NCBI GenBank assembly: GCA_963661545.1 | Contig: CAVLCU010000031.1 | Location: 1-20,224, forward strand | Source: Scatomonas sp963661545 | GTDB taxonomy: Bacteria > Bacillota > Clostridia > Lachnospirales > Lachnospiraceae | Reading direction: 5' to 3' | Length of the DNA stretch: 20,224 nucleotides | Part shown: piece after piece, positions 13,475 through 20,167 of the stretch | Position numbering within the stretch: the first letter of the stretch is position 1 | Layout of the letters: every line of letters begins with the position of its first letter | Program-made: the position numbers and the translations under genes | Notes under the pieces: model-generated | Told to the model about the DNA's origin: nothing | Databases searched by the model: none | Seen by the model: only the letters and a program-made list of their open reading frames with translations

Positions 13475-14947
13475 GTGAAAATTTTAAAAAATTATATCAA
13501 TGGCGAATGGGTAGATGCGAAAGCCGGAAAAACCCGTGAGATCATAAATCCGGCCACAGGCGACCTTCTGGCGGTGGCAGCTGACAGCGATCTGGAGGAC
13601 GTAAGGGCTGCGGTGGCAGCCGCCAAGGAGTCTTTCTACGGAGCAGGAGAATGGCGCAGGATGGCAGCTTCGGCCAGAGCAGCGGTTCTCCGTAAGGTGG
13701 CAGACCTGATGGAAGAGGCCATGGACGAACTCTGCATGCTTGAGTCCACCAATACCGGTATGACCCTGAATAATGCAGCCGGTAATCTGGGCATGGCAGT
13801 GGGAACCTACCGTTACTATGCCGGACTGATCTGCGGACCGGAGGGGGAGGTGAATCCCCTGGACGCAGGAAGCGGTATCCATTCCATCACTGTTCGGGAG
13901 CCCATCGGCGTTTGCGCCCTGATTGCTCCCTGGAATGTGCCTTGCCTGATGATGGCCTGGAAGTCTGCCCCGGCTTTGGCAGCCGGCAACAGCATTGTCT
14001 TCAAACCGGCTTCTCTGACCCCCCTTACGGCAGTCAAGATGGTTGAAATCTTTGAGAAAGCTGGTATCCCTAAGGGAACCGTGAACCTGATCCTGGGACC
14101 TGGCGGCAAGGTGGGCCAGGAGCTGGCAGAGAACAAGGATGTGGATATGATTACCATGACCGGAAGTACTCCGGTAGGTCAGGATATCATCCGGGCTTCT
14201 GCTTCCAATGTGAAGAGAGTAGGTCTGGAATTGGGCGGAAAGTCTCCGGCGATTGTATTTGCGGATGCCAAGCTGGAAAGCGCTGCCCAGTGGTGTATGG
14301 AAACCTGCTTCTCCAATCAGGGGGCTAACTGCTGCGCCGGCTCCCGTGTATTTGTGGAAGAATCCGTGCATGATGAGTTCGTGAAGATTCTAGTAGAAAA
14401 AACCGAGAAGATGACGGTAGGTATCGGAACAGACAATCCCACCATCGGTTCCCTGGTATCCAAGGATCAGCTGAAGACGGTTCTGGCTTATATCGAAAGC
14501 GGCAAGGAAGAGGGAGCCAAATGTGTAGCCGGTGGCTATCAGCTGACAGAGGGCTTCTATGCGAAGGGTAACTTTGTGCGCCCCACCATTTTCGATGCCT
14601 GTAGGCCGGATATGAAGATTACCAGAGAAGAGATCTTTGGACCGGTTATGACCATCCAGACCTTCAAGACCGAGGAGGAAGCCCTGAAGAAGGCCAATGA
14701 CACAGAGTATGGCCTGGCAGGCGGTGTCTTCACCGAGAATGCCAGCAGAGCCTACCGGGTGGCATCCGAGATCCGTGCAGGTATCATCTGGATCAACCAC
14801 TTCAACTGGGCTTATAACCAGGCTCCCTGGGGCGGCTACAAGATGTCCGGCCTTGGCAGAGAGCTGGGTATCCATGGTCTGGAGGAATTCCAGGAGATTA
14901 AGGGCATCCATATGATGATGAACACCGACGATCCGGGAATGTATTAA
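13475..14947 (+). CDS. NAD(P)-dependent aldehyde dehydrogenase (non-acylating ALDH superfamily)
   Basis: 490 residues, the usual size. It oxidises an aldehyde to a carboxylate. The order of motifs is INGEWVDA at the N-terminus, APWNVP (151-156), FKPASLTPL (176-184), FTGSxPVG-type MTGSTPVG (228-235), ELGGKSP with general base E252, and the catalytic C286 in NQGANCCAGSR. The 34-residue spacing between E252 and C286 is the canonical one. CoA-acylating bifunctional AdhE features are absent, so acid rather than acyl-CoA is the likely product. GTG 13475 is preceded by GGAGGG. With the upstream alcohol dehydrogenase it could oxidise a primary alcohol to an acid. Betaine-aldehyde-like sequence similarity is apparent, but the substrate is open. 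Confidence 0.88.
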   Translation: MKILKNYINGEWVDAKAGKTREIINPATGDLLAVAADSDLEDVRAAVAAAKESFYGAGEWRRMAASARAAVLRKVADLMEEAMDELCMLESTNTGMTLNNAAGNLGMAVGTYRYYAGLICGPEGEVNPLDAGSGIHSITVREPIGVCALIAPWNVPCLMMAWKSAPALAAGNSIVFKPASLTPLTAVKMVEIFEKAGIPKGTVNLILGPGGKVGQELAENKDVDMITMTGSTPVGQDIIRASASNVKRVGLELGGKSPAIVFADAKLESAAQWCMETCFSNQGANCCAGSRVFVEESVHDEFVKILVEKTEKMTVGIGTDNPTIGSLVSKDQLKTVLAYIESGKEEGAKCVAGGYQLTEGFYAKGNFVRPTIFDACRPDMKITREEIFGPVMTIQTFKTEEEALKKANDTEYGLAGGVFTENASRAYRVASEIRAGIIWINHFNWAYNQAPWGGYKMSGLGRELGIHGLEEFQEIKGIHMMMNTDDPGMY

Positions 14948-15016
14948 GATAGTTCGCCATGTAAATCTCCCAAGCCGCTTTACGGCGGCATTACAGTGAA
15001 GGATAGAAAGAGTGCC

Positions 15017-15053
15017 AAGGGGGCTTTGACTATAGGGGTCAAAGGCCCCCTTT
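15017..15053 (+). terminator. Terminator after the aldehyde dehydrogenase gene
   Basis: AAGGGGGC (15017-15024) pairs with GCCCCCTT (15045-15052) and TTTGAC (15025-15030) with GTCAAA (15038-15043). One G is bulged and the 7-nt loop is TATAGGG. The U-tract is short (TTT), so termination may be partial. Confidence 0.75.
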
Positions 15054-15069
15054 CGCCGTGAGAAAAGAT

Positions 15070-15099
15070 TTGACAGACCCAGGTCAGGGAGAGTAAATT
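15070..15099 (+). promoter_or_regulatory. Promoter of the PucR-type regulator gene
   Basis: Perfect TTGACA (15070-15075), 18-bp spacer and TAAATT (15094-15099). A start of transcription near 15106 would leave the in-frame GTG at 15107 leaderless and favours the later ATG at 15152. Confidence 0.55.
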
Positions 15100-15151
15100 A
15101 AGGGGGGTGCTTTGGACACCCAAACCAGGAAAGAAGGGAGCAAAAGGGGGC

Positions 15152-16399
15152 ATGTCTGTGTTAGACGGGGATAAGCTTAGGGAGGATATGCTGGAGTTAC
15201 TGGCTCAGAATGTGAGTCTGCAGGAGCTGGTCAACGAGGCGGCGCATCTGTTGGGCAATCCGGTGGTGATCATCGATACCCGATTCCGCATTCTGTATGT
15301 GTCGGAACAGACCGAAGTGAATGTGGATCTTTGGAAGAAGACCATGGAAGAAAGCTATGTCTCGGATGAGATTATTTCCTCCATGGAGGAGGCTCAGCTT
15401 ATAGGAAAGCTGAAGCAAATGAGAGAGCCGGTGAAATACGGGCTTCCCGATGGCTATAATGCCCTGCGCATGCCCTTGTTCTATAAAAAAAGATACTGTG
15501 GCTTCCTGGGAACCTACGATTATCTGAAACCCATGGAAGAAGGAGATGCCCAGACCCTGGGCATTATCAGCAAGGCGGTTTCCGCCCTTTTGTATACAGA
15601 CAGTGCCTTTCTCAATTACGATAATAATGTTTATGAATCCTTTCTCTATCAGCTGCTGCAGTGCGAGTCTATGGAAAGAGCGGAGCTGGTCTGCCGGAAG
15701 AACCAGGGGCTTTCTATGGGCAAGAGAAAAGCCCTGGTGGTTCTCTCCAAACAGGGAACGCCGGAGGATAGGCACAATATGCCCTCTGAGCGGATCAAGG
15801 ATATGATTACCCAGAGCCTCTATCAGCATTACAGCACTATCTATGAGGATAGAGTGGTTCTCCTCTTTCGGCGGGATAAGATGTCAGCCGGCCTGTGGAA
15901 TCACACCCTGTCTGCCCTGGAGGCCTATTGCAGCCGCTACGAGCTGACGGCGGGGGTGAGTTACGAATTCCAACGACTGGAGTTTGTACCCTATGCCTAT
16001 CAACAGGCTGTATTTGCCACCAATCATGGGAAGGGAGGAGACAGTCGAGTCTTCCCCTACGAAAATTACATGATGGAGCAGGTGATGGAGGACTGTCTGA
16101 AAAGATATCCGGCCTTTTATTATGAGCATCCCATGCTGCGGAAGCTACGGGAATATGATGAGACCTTTAGCACGGATTACCTGCTTACCCTGCAGATCTA
16201 TCTGATGAACTTCTGTAATCTCAAGGCCACATCGGATCAGATGGAGATCCATTATAATACGATGAAATACCGCATCTCCAAGATTGAACATTTGTTTGAC
16301 CATGATCTAAAAAAGGACAATGACCTGAAACGGCAGCTGGTCTTCTCCCTCCTCCTGGCAGAATATGAAAGAAAGGGGAGGAAGGAGAGGGAGAATTAA
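15152..16399 (+). CDS. PucR/CdaR-family transcriptional regulator
   Basis: 415 residues from ATG 15152. The C-terminal helix-turn-helix is clear: YLMNFCNLKATSDQMEIHYN, then TMKYRISKIEHLFDHDL fits the PucR HTH pattern in which NxxxTAxxLxxHxNTxxYRxxKIExL binds DNA. The N-terminal ~150 residues, with LLGNPVVIIDTRFRILYVSE and MPLFYKKRYCGFLGTYDY, look like a GAF/PAS-type sensory domain, and the middle resembles the GGDEF-like CdaR domain. The start is uncertain: GGGAG lies 11 nt before ATG 15152, a GGGGG lies 7 nt before GTG 15158, and a longer frame opens at GTG 15107. The regulator faces the same way as the adjacent alcohol/aldehyde dehydrogenase genes and may control them. Confidence 0.85.
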   Translation: MSVLDGDKLREDMLELLAQNVSLQELVNEAAHLLGNPVVIIDTRFRILYVSEQTEVNVDLWKKTMEESYVSDEIISSMEEAQLIGKLKQMREPVKYGLPDGYNALRMPLFYKKRYCGFLGTYDYLKPMEEGDAQTLGIISKAVSALLYTDSAFLNYDNNVYESFLYQLLQCESMERAELVCRKNQGLSMGKRKALVVLSKQGTPEDRHNMPSERIKDMITQSLYQHYSTIYEDRVVLLFRRDKMSAGLWNHTLSALEAYCSRYELTAGVSYEFQRLEFVPYAYQQAVFATNHGKGGDSRVFPYENYMMEQVMEDCLKRYPAFYYEHPMLRKLREYDETFSTDYLLTLQIYLMNFCNLKATSDQMEIHYNTMKYRISKIEHLFDHDLKKDNDLKRQLVFSLLLAEYERKGRKEREN

Positions 16400-16419
16400 G
16401 CGCCTCCCCGGACTTCCTG

Positions 16420-17631
16420 TCAGGGCTGGTTTCCCGAAATGTCCAGTTGATATTCCCGCGCCAGAGCCTGGAAGGCAGGCAATGACCGGCTAATCTGGTC
16501 TGTAGACACGCAATAGGCGATGCGGACGTAGCTGGGGGTGCCAAAGCTGTCAGCGGGAACCAGAAGAAGTTCATGCTTCCTGGCTCGGTCACAGAAGGCC
16601 TGGGCATCCGGTTGGGGAGATTTCATAAAGAGGTAGAAGGCGCCGTCCGGATGCACGCAGGTAAAGCCATAGGAGGACAAGGACTCATAGAGCAGGTCTC
16701 TGTTTCTGCGATAGACTTGCAGGTCGGAGGTCAGCCCCATGCATCTGGTGAGGACATGCTGGAAGAGACTGGGGGCACAGACATAGCCCAGAGCCCTTCC
16801 GGCCCCGCAGACTGCGGCATACACATCAGCAGAATTCTCTACCTCATCGGGAACCAGAAGATAGCCGATACGTTCCCCGGGCAGAGAGAGGGACTTGCTG
16901 AAAGAGTAGCCCACCAGGGTGTTCTGGTAATATTTGGTTAGATAGGGAACCTCCAGATCCTCCTCATAGACCAGCTCCCGATAGGGTTCATCGGAAATCA
17001 GATAGATGATATGGCCATAGGACTGGGACCGCTCCTGCAAAAGTTGAGCCAGGCCCTGGATAGCCTCCCGGCGAAAAACCACACCGGAGGGATTGTTGGG
17101 AGAATTCACGATGACAGCCTTGGTTTTCTCCGTGATCGCAGCCTCCAGGCGGGAGAAATCAAGCTGGAAGGTATCCGGCTGGGTTTCCACAGCCTTCAGC
17201 CGGGCTCCGGAGGTCTCTACGAAGACCCTGTATTCCGGGAAGAAGGGGGTAAATGTGATGACCTCATCCCCCGGCAGACAAAGGGCGGTCAGGGCGATCT
17301 TCAGAGAAGCCGCAGCACCGCAGGTGAGATAGAGATTATCCTTATGAAAAGAGGTTTGAAACCGGCGGTTCAGATCCTCCGCGATGGTCTGCCGGGTCTT
17401 AGCATCTCCCTGGGCTGAGGTATAACCATGAAGGTAGAGATCATCCTTGCCATCCAGAAGCTCCCGGATGGTTTGATTTACCGCCGGGGGAGCCGGTACA
17501 TTAGGATTGCCCAGGCTGAAGTCAAAGACACGGTCCGCCCCGATTTCCGCAGAGCGCTGCTTACTATATTCAAAGATTTCCCGAATGACAGAACGATGTC
17601 TGCCCAAGTGGCACATGGTTTCTGATATCAT
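16420..17631 (-). CDS. Class I/II PLP-dependent aminotransferase
   Basis: 403 residues from the ATG at 17631. It is a fold-type I aminotransferase of the aspartate aminotransferase group and should transfer an amino group between an amino acid and a 2-oxo acid. PLP-binding marks are NSPNNPSGVVF (176-186), ISDEPYREL with D214, SFSKSLSLPGERIGY with Schiff-base Lys246, and a late SFGTPSYVRIAYC with the carboxylate-binding Arg. DFSLGNPNVPAPPAV near the N-terminus is typical of a clostridial clade whose substrate I cannot name. GGGAGG sits 8 nt before this start; the in-frame ATGs upstream (to 17715) lack a ribosome binding site. It converges on the regulator gene with a 20-nt gap and no clear terminator. 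Confidence 0.88.
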   Translation of the reverse strand: MISETMCHLGRHRSVIREIFEYSKQRSAEIGADRVFDFSLGNPNVPAPPAVNQTIRELLDGKDDLYLHGYTSAQGDAKTRQTIAEDLNRRFQTSFHKDNLYLTCGAAASLKIALTALCLPGDEVITFTPFFPEYRVFVETSGARLKAVETQPDTFQLDFSRLEAAITEKTKAVIVNSPNNPSGVVFRREAIQGLAQLLQERSQSYGHIIYLISDEPYRELVYEEDLEVPYLTKYYQNTLVGYSFSKSLSLPGERIGYLLVPDEVENSADVYAAVCGAGRALGYVCAPSLFQHVLTRCMGLTSDLQVYRRNRDLLYESLSSYGFTCVHPDGAFYLFMKSPQPDAQAFCDRARKHELLLVPADSFGTPSYVRIAYCVSTDQISRSLPAFQALAREYQLDISGNQP

Positions 17632-17739
17632 AATCCAATCCTCCCTATTTGGCATGGGTAGTACCCCGTAAGCACCCCCCAGGACCATTATACGCGCCGG
17701 AGGAAGAAAAGGCAATTGTATCCGATTGCCTGAAAATCA

Positions 17740-17768
17740 TTGACACAGACCCCGCTTCATGGTATAGT
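17740..17768 (+). promoter_or_regulatory. Promoter of the rpmG-secE-nusG-rplK-rplA cluster
   Basis: Perfect TTGACA (17740-17745), 17-bp spacer and TATAGT (17763-17768). Transcription should start near 17775, giving a leader of about 125 nt before rpmG. Confidence 0.85.
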
Positions 17769-17802
17769 TAACAGGCGACATGGAAGTAGGTCTTTTTTTT
17801 AT

Positions 17803-17857
17803 GCCTGAAAACGGCGGATGGCATATCCCAGGGGATACGCCGGAGGCAGGCTTTTTT
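17803..17857 (+). terminator. Terminator-like structure in the rpmG leader
   Basis: Three nested stems are visible: GCCTG (17803-17807) with CAGGC (17847-17851), CGGCG (17812-17816) with CGCCG (17838-17842), and TATCCC (17824-17829) with GGGATA (17832-17837). Six U's (17852-17857) follow at once. It lies between the promoter and rpmG and looks like an attenuator. An eight-U run also precedes it (17793-17800). Confidence 0.6.
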
Positions 17858-17900
17858 GAAGACTCTGGAAAGACGCAAATACACAGTGGAGGTGGAAGTC

Positions 17901-18050
17901 GTGCGCGTAAAGATCACATTGGCATGTACGGAGTGTAAGCAACGGAACTACAACATGACAAAAGAGAAGAAGAACCATCCGGATCGAATGGAGACCAGCA
18001 AGTACTGCAGATTCTGTAAGAAGCACACCCTGCACAAGGAAACCAAGTAA
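17901..18050 (+). CDS. rpmG: Ribosomal protein bL33
   Basis: 49 residues, starting at GTG 17901 as MRVKITLACTECKQRNYNM. bL33 is a small protein of the large ribosomal subunit near the E site. Four cysteines (C9, C12, C36, C39) in two CxxC pairs mark the zinc-binding form rather than the zinc-free paralogue. GGAGGT (17888-17893) is 7 nt before the GTG; the in-frame upstream ATG gives an unlikely extension that overlaps the leader hairpin. It is first in the cluster with secE 17 nt downstream, the usual order in Clostridia. Confidence 0.95.
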   Translation: MRVKITLACTECKQRNYNMTKEKKNHPDRMETSKYCRFCKKHTLHKETK

Positions 18051-18067
18051 TTGGATGAGGTGAACAT

Positions 18068-18307
18068 ATGGCAGATGACGTGGTGAAGACATCCGAGAAA
18101 GCGGACAAGAAGCCGCAGAAGGATAAGAAGAGCAAGAAAAGTTGGTTCAAGGGCCTGAAGGCAGAGTTCCGGAAGATCATCTGGACAGACAAGAAGACAT
18201 TGGGCAAGCAGACGGTTGCCGTGGTGGTGATTTCCGCAATTGTATGTGTGCTGATCACCCTGGTGGACAGCGTGGCGCTGCAGCTGGTTGAATTAATTAT
18301 CAAATAA
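18068..18307 (+). CDS. secE: Preprotein translocase subunit SecE
   Basis: 79 residues. SecE clamps the SecY channel in the membrane. It is the short Gram-positive form with one membrane segment, at about 49-69. A very Lys-rich N-terminus (to ~24) precedes the conserved amphipathic helix FKGLKAEFRKIIWTDKKTL, where the W-x-D/S-K pattern is the family mark. ATG 18068 is preceded by GATGAGGTG. nusG follows after 14 nt, as in most bacteria. Confidence 0.95.
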   Translation: MADDVVKTSEKADKKPQKDKKSKKSWFKGLKAEFRKIIWTDKKTLGKQTVAVVVISAIVCVLITLVDSVALQLVELIIK

Positions 18308-18321
18308 GGTCAGGTGGGTCA

Positions 18322-18843
18322 ATGTCAGAAGCAAAGTGGTATGTAGTCCATACTTATTCAGGCTATGAGAACAAGGTAAAAGCCAATATCGAGAAAACCA
18401 TCGAGAATCGCCATCTGGAAGACCAGATCCTGGAGGTTCGTGTTCCTCTGGAGGATGTGACGGAAGTCAAGAACGGAACCCAGAGACAGGTACAAAGGAA
18501 GCTCTTTCCCGGATATGTCCTGCTGAACATGATCATGAATGATGACACCTGGTATGTGGTTCGGAATACCCGTGGTGTGACCGGATTCGTAGGGCCGGGC
18601 TCCAAGCCGGTTCCCCTGACCCCGGAGGAGATGATGCCCCTGGGGATCAAGGAAGAAGACAGGGTAGTCATTGATCTGGAGGTAGGGGATGCAGTGGTAG
18701 TCACAGGCGGAGCCTGGAAGGATACCACAGGAATCATTCAAAGCATTAACAAGCAGAGACAGGTGGTTACCATCAATGTTGAGCTTTTCGGCCGCGAGAC
18801 GCCGGTTGAGATTAGTTTCGCAGAAGTGAGAAAGGTCGGATAA
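18322..18843 (+). CDS. nusG: Transcription termination/antitermination factor NusG
   Basis: 173 residues. NusG binds the RNA polymerase clamp and affects pausing and termination. The N-terminal NGN domain begins AKWYVVHTYSGYENKVKANIE and contains the FPGYVLLNMIMNDDTWYVVRNTRGVTGFVG core (to about residue 95). After a linker with LTPEEM, the KOW domain carries VGDAVVVTGGAWKDTTGIIQSI and ends in VEISFAEVRKV. Length is standard for a housekeeping NusG rather than the longer LoaP type. It is followed by an L1-site-like element and rplK. Spacing and the shared strand suggest one transcript from the rpmG promoter. Confidence 0.96.
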   Translation: MSEAKWYVVHTYSGYENKVKANIEKTIENRHLEDQILEVRVPLEDVTEVKNGTQRQVQRKLFPGYVLLNMIMNDDTWYVVRNTRGVTGFVGPGSKPVPLTPEEMMPLGIKEEDRVVIDLEVGDAVVVTGGAWKDTTGIIQSINKQRQVVTINVELFGRETPVEISFAEVRKVG

Positions 18844-18850
18844 GCGGCCC

Positions 18851-18878
18851 GTGGGAGGGAAATCCCCGCAAATACCAC
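18851..18878 (+). promoter_or_regulatory. Putative L1-binding leader element upstream of rplK
   Basis: A 28-nt element begins GTGG-GA-GGG, has CCC, and ends AAATA-CCAC. GTGG pairs with CCAC, and GGG pairs with CCC around an AAAT loop, leaving GA opposite a purine-rich CGCAAATA internal loop. E. coli 23S rRNA has GGTGGGAGGC and GAAATACCACC in the L1 stalk site, so this looks like a mimic. It ends 8 nt before AGGAGG of rplK. It is 24/28 identical to the element before rplA. Confidence 0.7.
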
Positions 18879-18899
18879 AATTTATAGGAGGTGCCAAAC

Positions 18900-19325
18900 A
18901 TGGCAAAGAAAGTAACAGGTTATATCAAATTACAGATTCCCGCTGGCAAGGCAACACCAGCCCCTCCGGTTGGTCCTGCTCTTGGACAGCATGGTGTCAA
19001 CATTGTACAGTTTACCAAGGAGTTCAATGCCAGAACTGCTGATAAGGGCGACCTGATCATTCCGGTTGTCATTACTGTATATGCAGACAGAAGTTTCAGC
19101 TTTATAACCAAGACCCCGCCGGCAGCTGTTCTGCTGAAGAAGGCCTGCAACCTGAAATCAGGTTCCGGTGTTCCCAACAAGAACAAGGTCGCTACCATCA
19201 GCAAGGATAAGGTACGCGAGATTGCCGAGATGAAGATGCCGGATCTGAATGCTGCTTCTGTAGAGGCGGCCATGAGCATGATCGCCGGAACCGCAAGGAG
19301 CATGGGCATCGTAGTGGAGGACTAA
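18900..19325 (+). CDS. rplK: Ribosomal protein uL11
   Basis: 141 residues, exactly the usual length. uL11 binds the GTPase-associated centre of 23S rRNA and supports factor binding. The start MAKKVTGYIKLQIPAGKATPAPPVGPALGQHGVNI is the family hallmark, with the flexible Pro-rich N-terminal domain to about residue 70 and the rRNA-binding C-terminal domain ending in MSMIAGTARSMGIVVE. ATG 18900 is preceded by AGGAGGTG (18886-18893); the earlier in-frame GTG at 18891 is part of that site. The L1-site-like element just upstream suggests feedback by L1. Confidence 0.97.
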   Translation: MAKKVTGYIKLQIPAGKATPAPPVGPALGQHGVNIVQFTKEFNARTADKGDLIIPVVITVYADRSFSFITKTPPAAVLLKKACNLKSGSGVPNKNKVATISKDKVREIAEMKMPDLNAASVEAAMSMIAGTARSMGIVVED

Positions 19326-19373
19326 GTCGGCAGAAGTAAGACTGGCCCGGAATCCTACAGATGCATTTGAGAC

Positions 19374-19401
19374 GTGGGAGGGAGAATCCCGCAATTACCA
19401 C
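19374..19401 (+). promoter_or_regulatory. Second putative L1-binding element, upstream of rplA
   Basis: It has the same 28-nt architecture as 18851-18878: GTGG-GA-GGG, an AGAAT loop, CCC, then GCAATTA-CCAC. Four positions differ, mainly in the loop, so the pairing GGG/CCC and GTGG/CCAC is kept. It ends one nt before AGGAGG (19403-19408) of rplA, so bound L1 would cover the ribosome binding site. Confidence 0.7.
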
Positions 19402-19418
19402 CAGGAGGTTATTTTAGA

Positions 19419-20111
19419 ATGAAACATGGTAAGAAATATACAGAAGCTGCTAAAGCAGTGAACCGTGCGACTCTCTACGATCCAGAGGAAGCCATCGCTC
19501 TGGTGAAGAAGTTAGCCGTTGCGAAGTTTGATGAGACAATTGAAGCCCATATCCGTACCGGATGTGACGGACGTCATGCAGACCAGCAGATCCGTGGCGC
19601 TGTTGTACTTCCCCACGGAACCGGCAAGACCGTTCGGGTTTTGGTATTTGCCAAGGGTGCCAAGGCAGACGAGGCCACAGCAGCAGGCGCTGATTTCGTA
19701 GGAGCAGAGGAACTGCTTCCCAAGATTCAGAATGAAGGCTGGCTGGATTTCGACGTTGTCGTTGCTACCCCGGATATGATGGGTGTGGTTGGACGTCTGG
19801 GACGTGTCCTGGGACCAAAGGGCTTGATGCCGAATCCTAAGTCCGGAACCGTAACCATGGATGTAACCAAGGCAATTGCCGACATCAAAGCAGGTAAAGT
19901 TGAGTACCGTCTCGACAAAACCAATATTATCCACGTGCCAATCGGAAAAGCTTCTTTTACAGAGGAGCAGTTAGCGAACAACTTCCAGACGCTGATTGAT
20001 GCAATTAACAAGGCAAGACCATCTGCTCTGAAAGGACAGTATCTCAAGAGCGTGACAGTCGCATCCACGATGGGACCTGGCGTGAAGATCAATCCTGTTA
20101 AGCTTGCATAA
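19419..20111 (+). CDS. rplA: Ribosomal protein uL1
   Basis: 230 residues, normal length. uL1 forms the mobile stalk that helps release E-site tRNA and, in several bacteria and archaea, also represses its own mRNA. The N-terminal MKHGKKYTEAAKAVNRATLYDPEEAIALVKKLA, the LPHGTGKTVRVLVFAKG segment, GWLDFDVVVATPDMMGVVGRLGRVLGPKGLMPNPKSGTV and the C-terminal SVTVASTMGPGVKI are diagnostic. ATG 19419 is 10 nt after AGGAGG; the upstream GTG at 19374 belongs to the putative L1 element. A terminator follows directly, so rplJ-rplL, often next, would need a separate transcript start. Confidence 0.97.
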   Translation: MKHGKKYTEAAKAVNRATLYDPEEAIALVKKLAVAKFDETIEAHIRTGCDGRHADQQIRGAVVLPHGTGKTVRVLVFAKGAKADEATAAGADFVGAEELLPKIQNEGWLDFDVVVATPDMMGVVGRLGRVLGPKGLMPNPKSGTVTMDVTKAIADIKAGKVEYRLDKTNIIHVPIGKASFTEEQLANNFQTLIDAINKARPSALKGQYLKSVTVASTMGPGVKINPVKLA

Positions 20112-20124
20112 TAGATCATGTAAG

Positions 20125-20165
20125 AGACTCCGGAGCTAATCCTTCTTCGGAGTCTTTTATTATTT
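20125..20165 (+). terminator. Terminator after rplA
   Basis: AGACTCCG (20125-20132) pairs with CGGAGTCT (20148-20155) around a 15-nt loop, followed by TTTATTATTT. It closes the ribosomal cluster only 14 nt after the rplA stop codon. Confidence 0.85.
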
Positions 20166-20167
20166 AC

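Noticed and set aside
17631..17715. N-terminal extension of the aminotransferase
   Set aside because: The extra 28 residues match no part of the fold, and GGGAGG is correctly spaced only for the ATG at 17631.
17772..17807. CAGGC/GCCTG anti-terminator in the rpmG leader
   Set aside because: The predicted transcription start is near 17775, so most of the CAGGC would not be transcribed; kept only as a remark.
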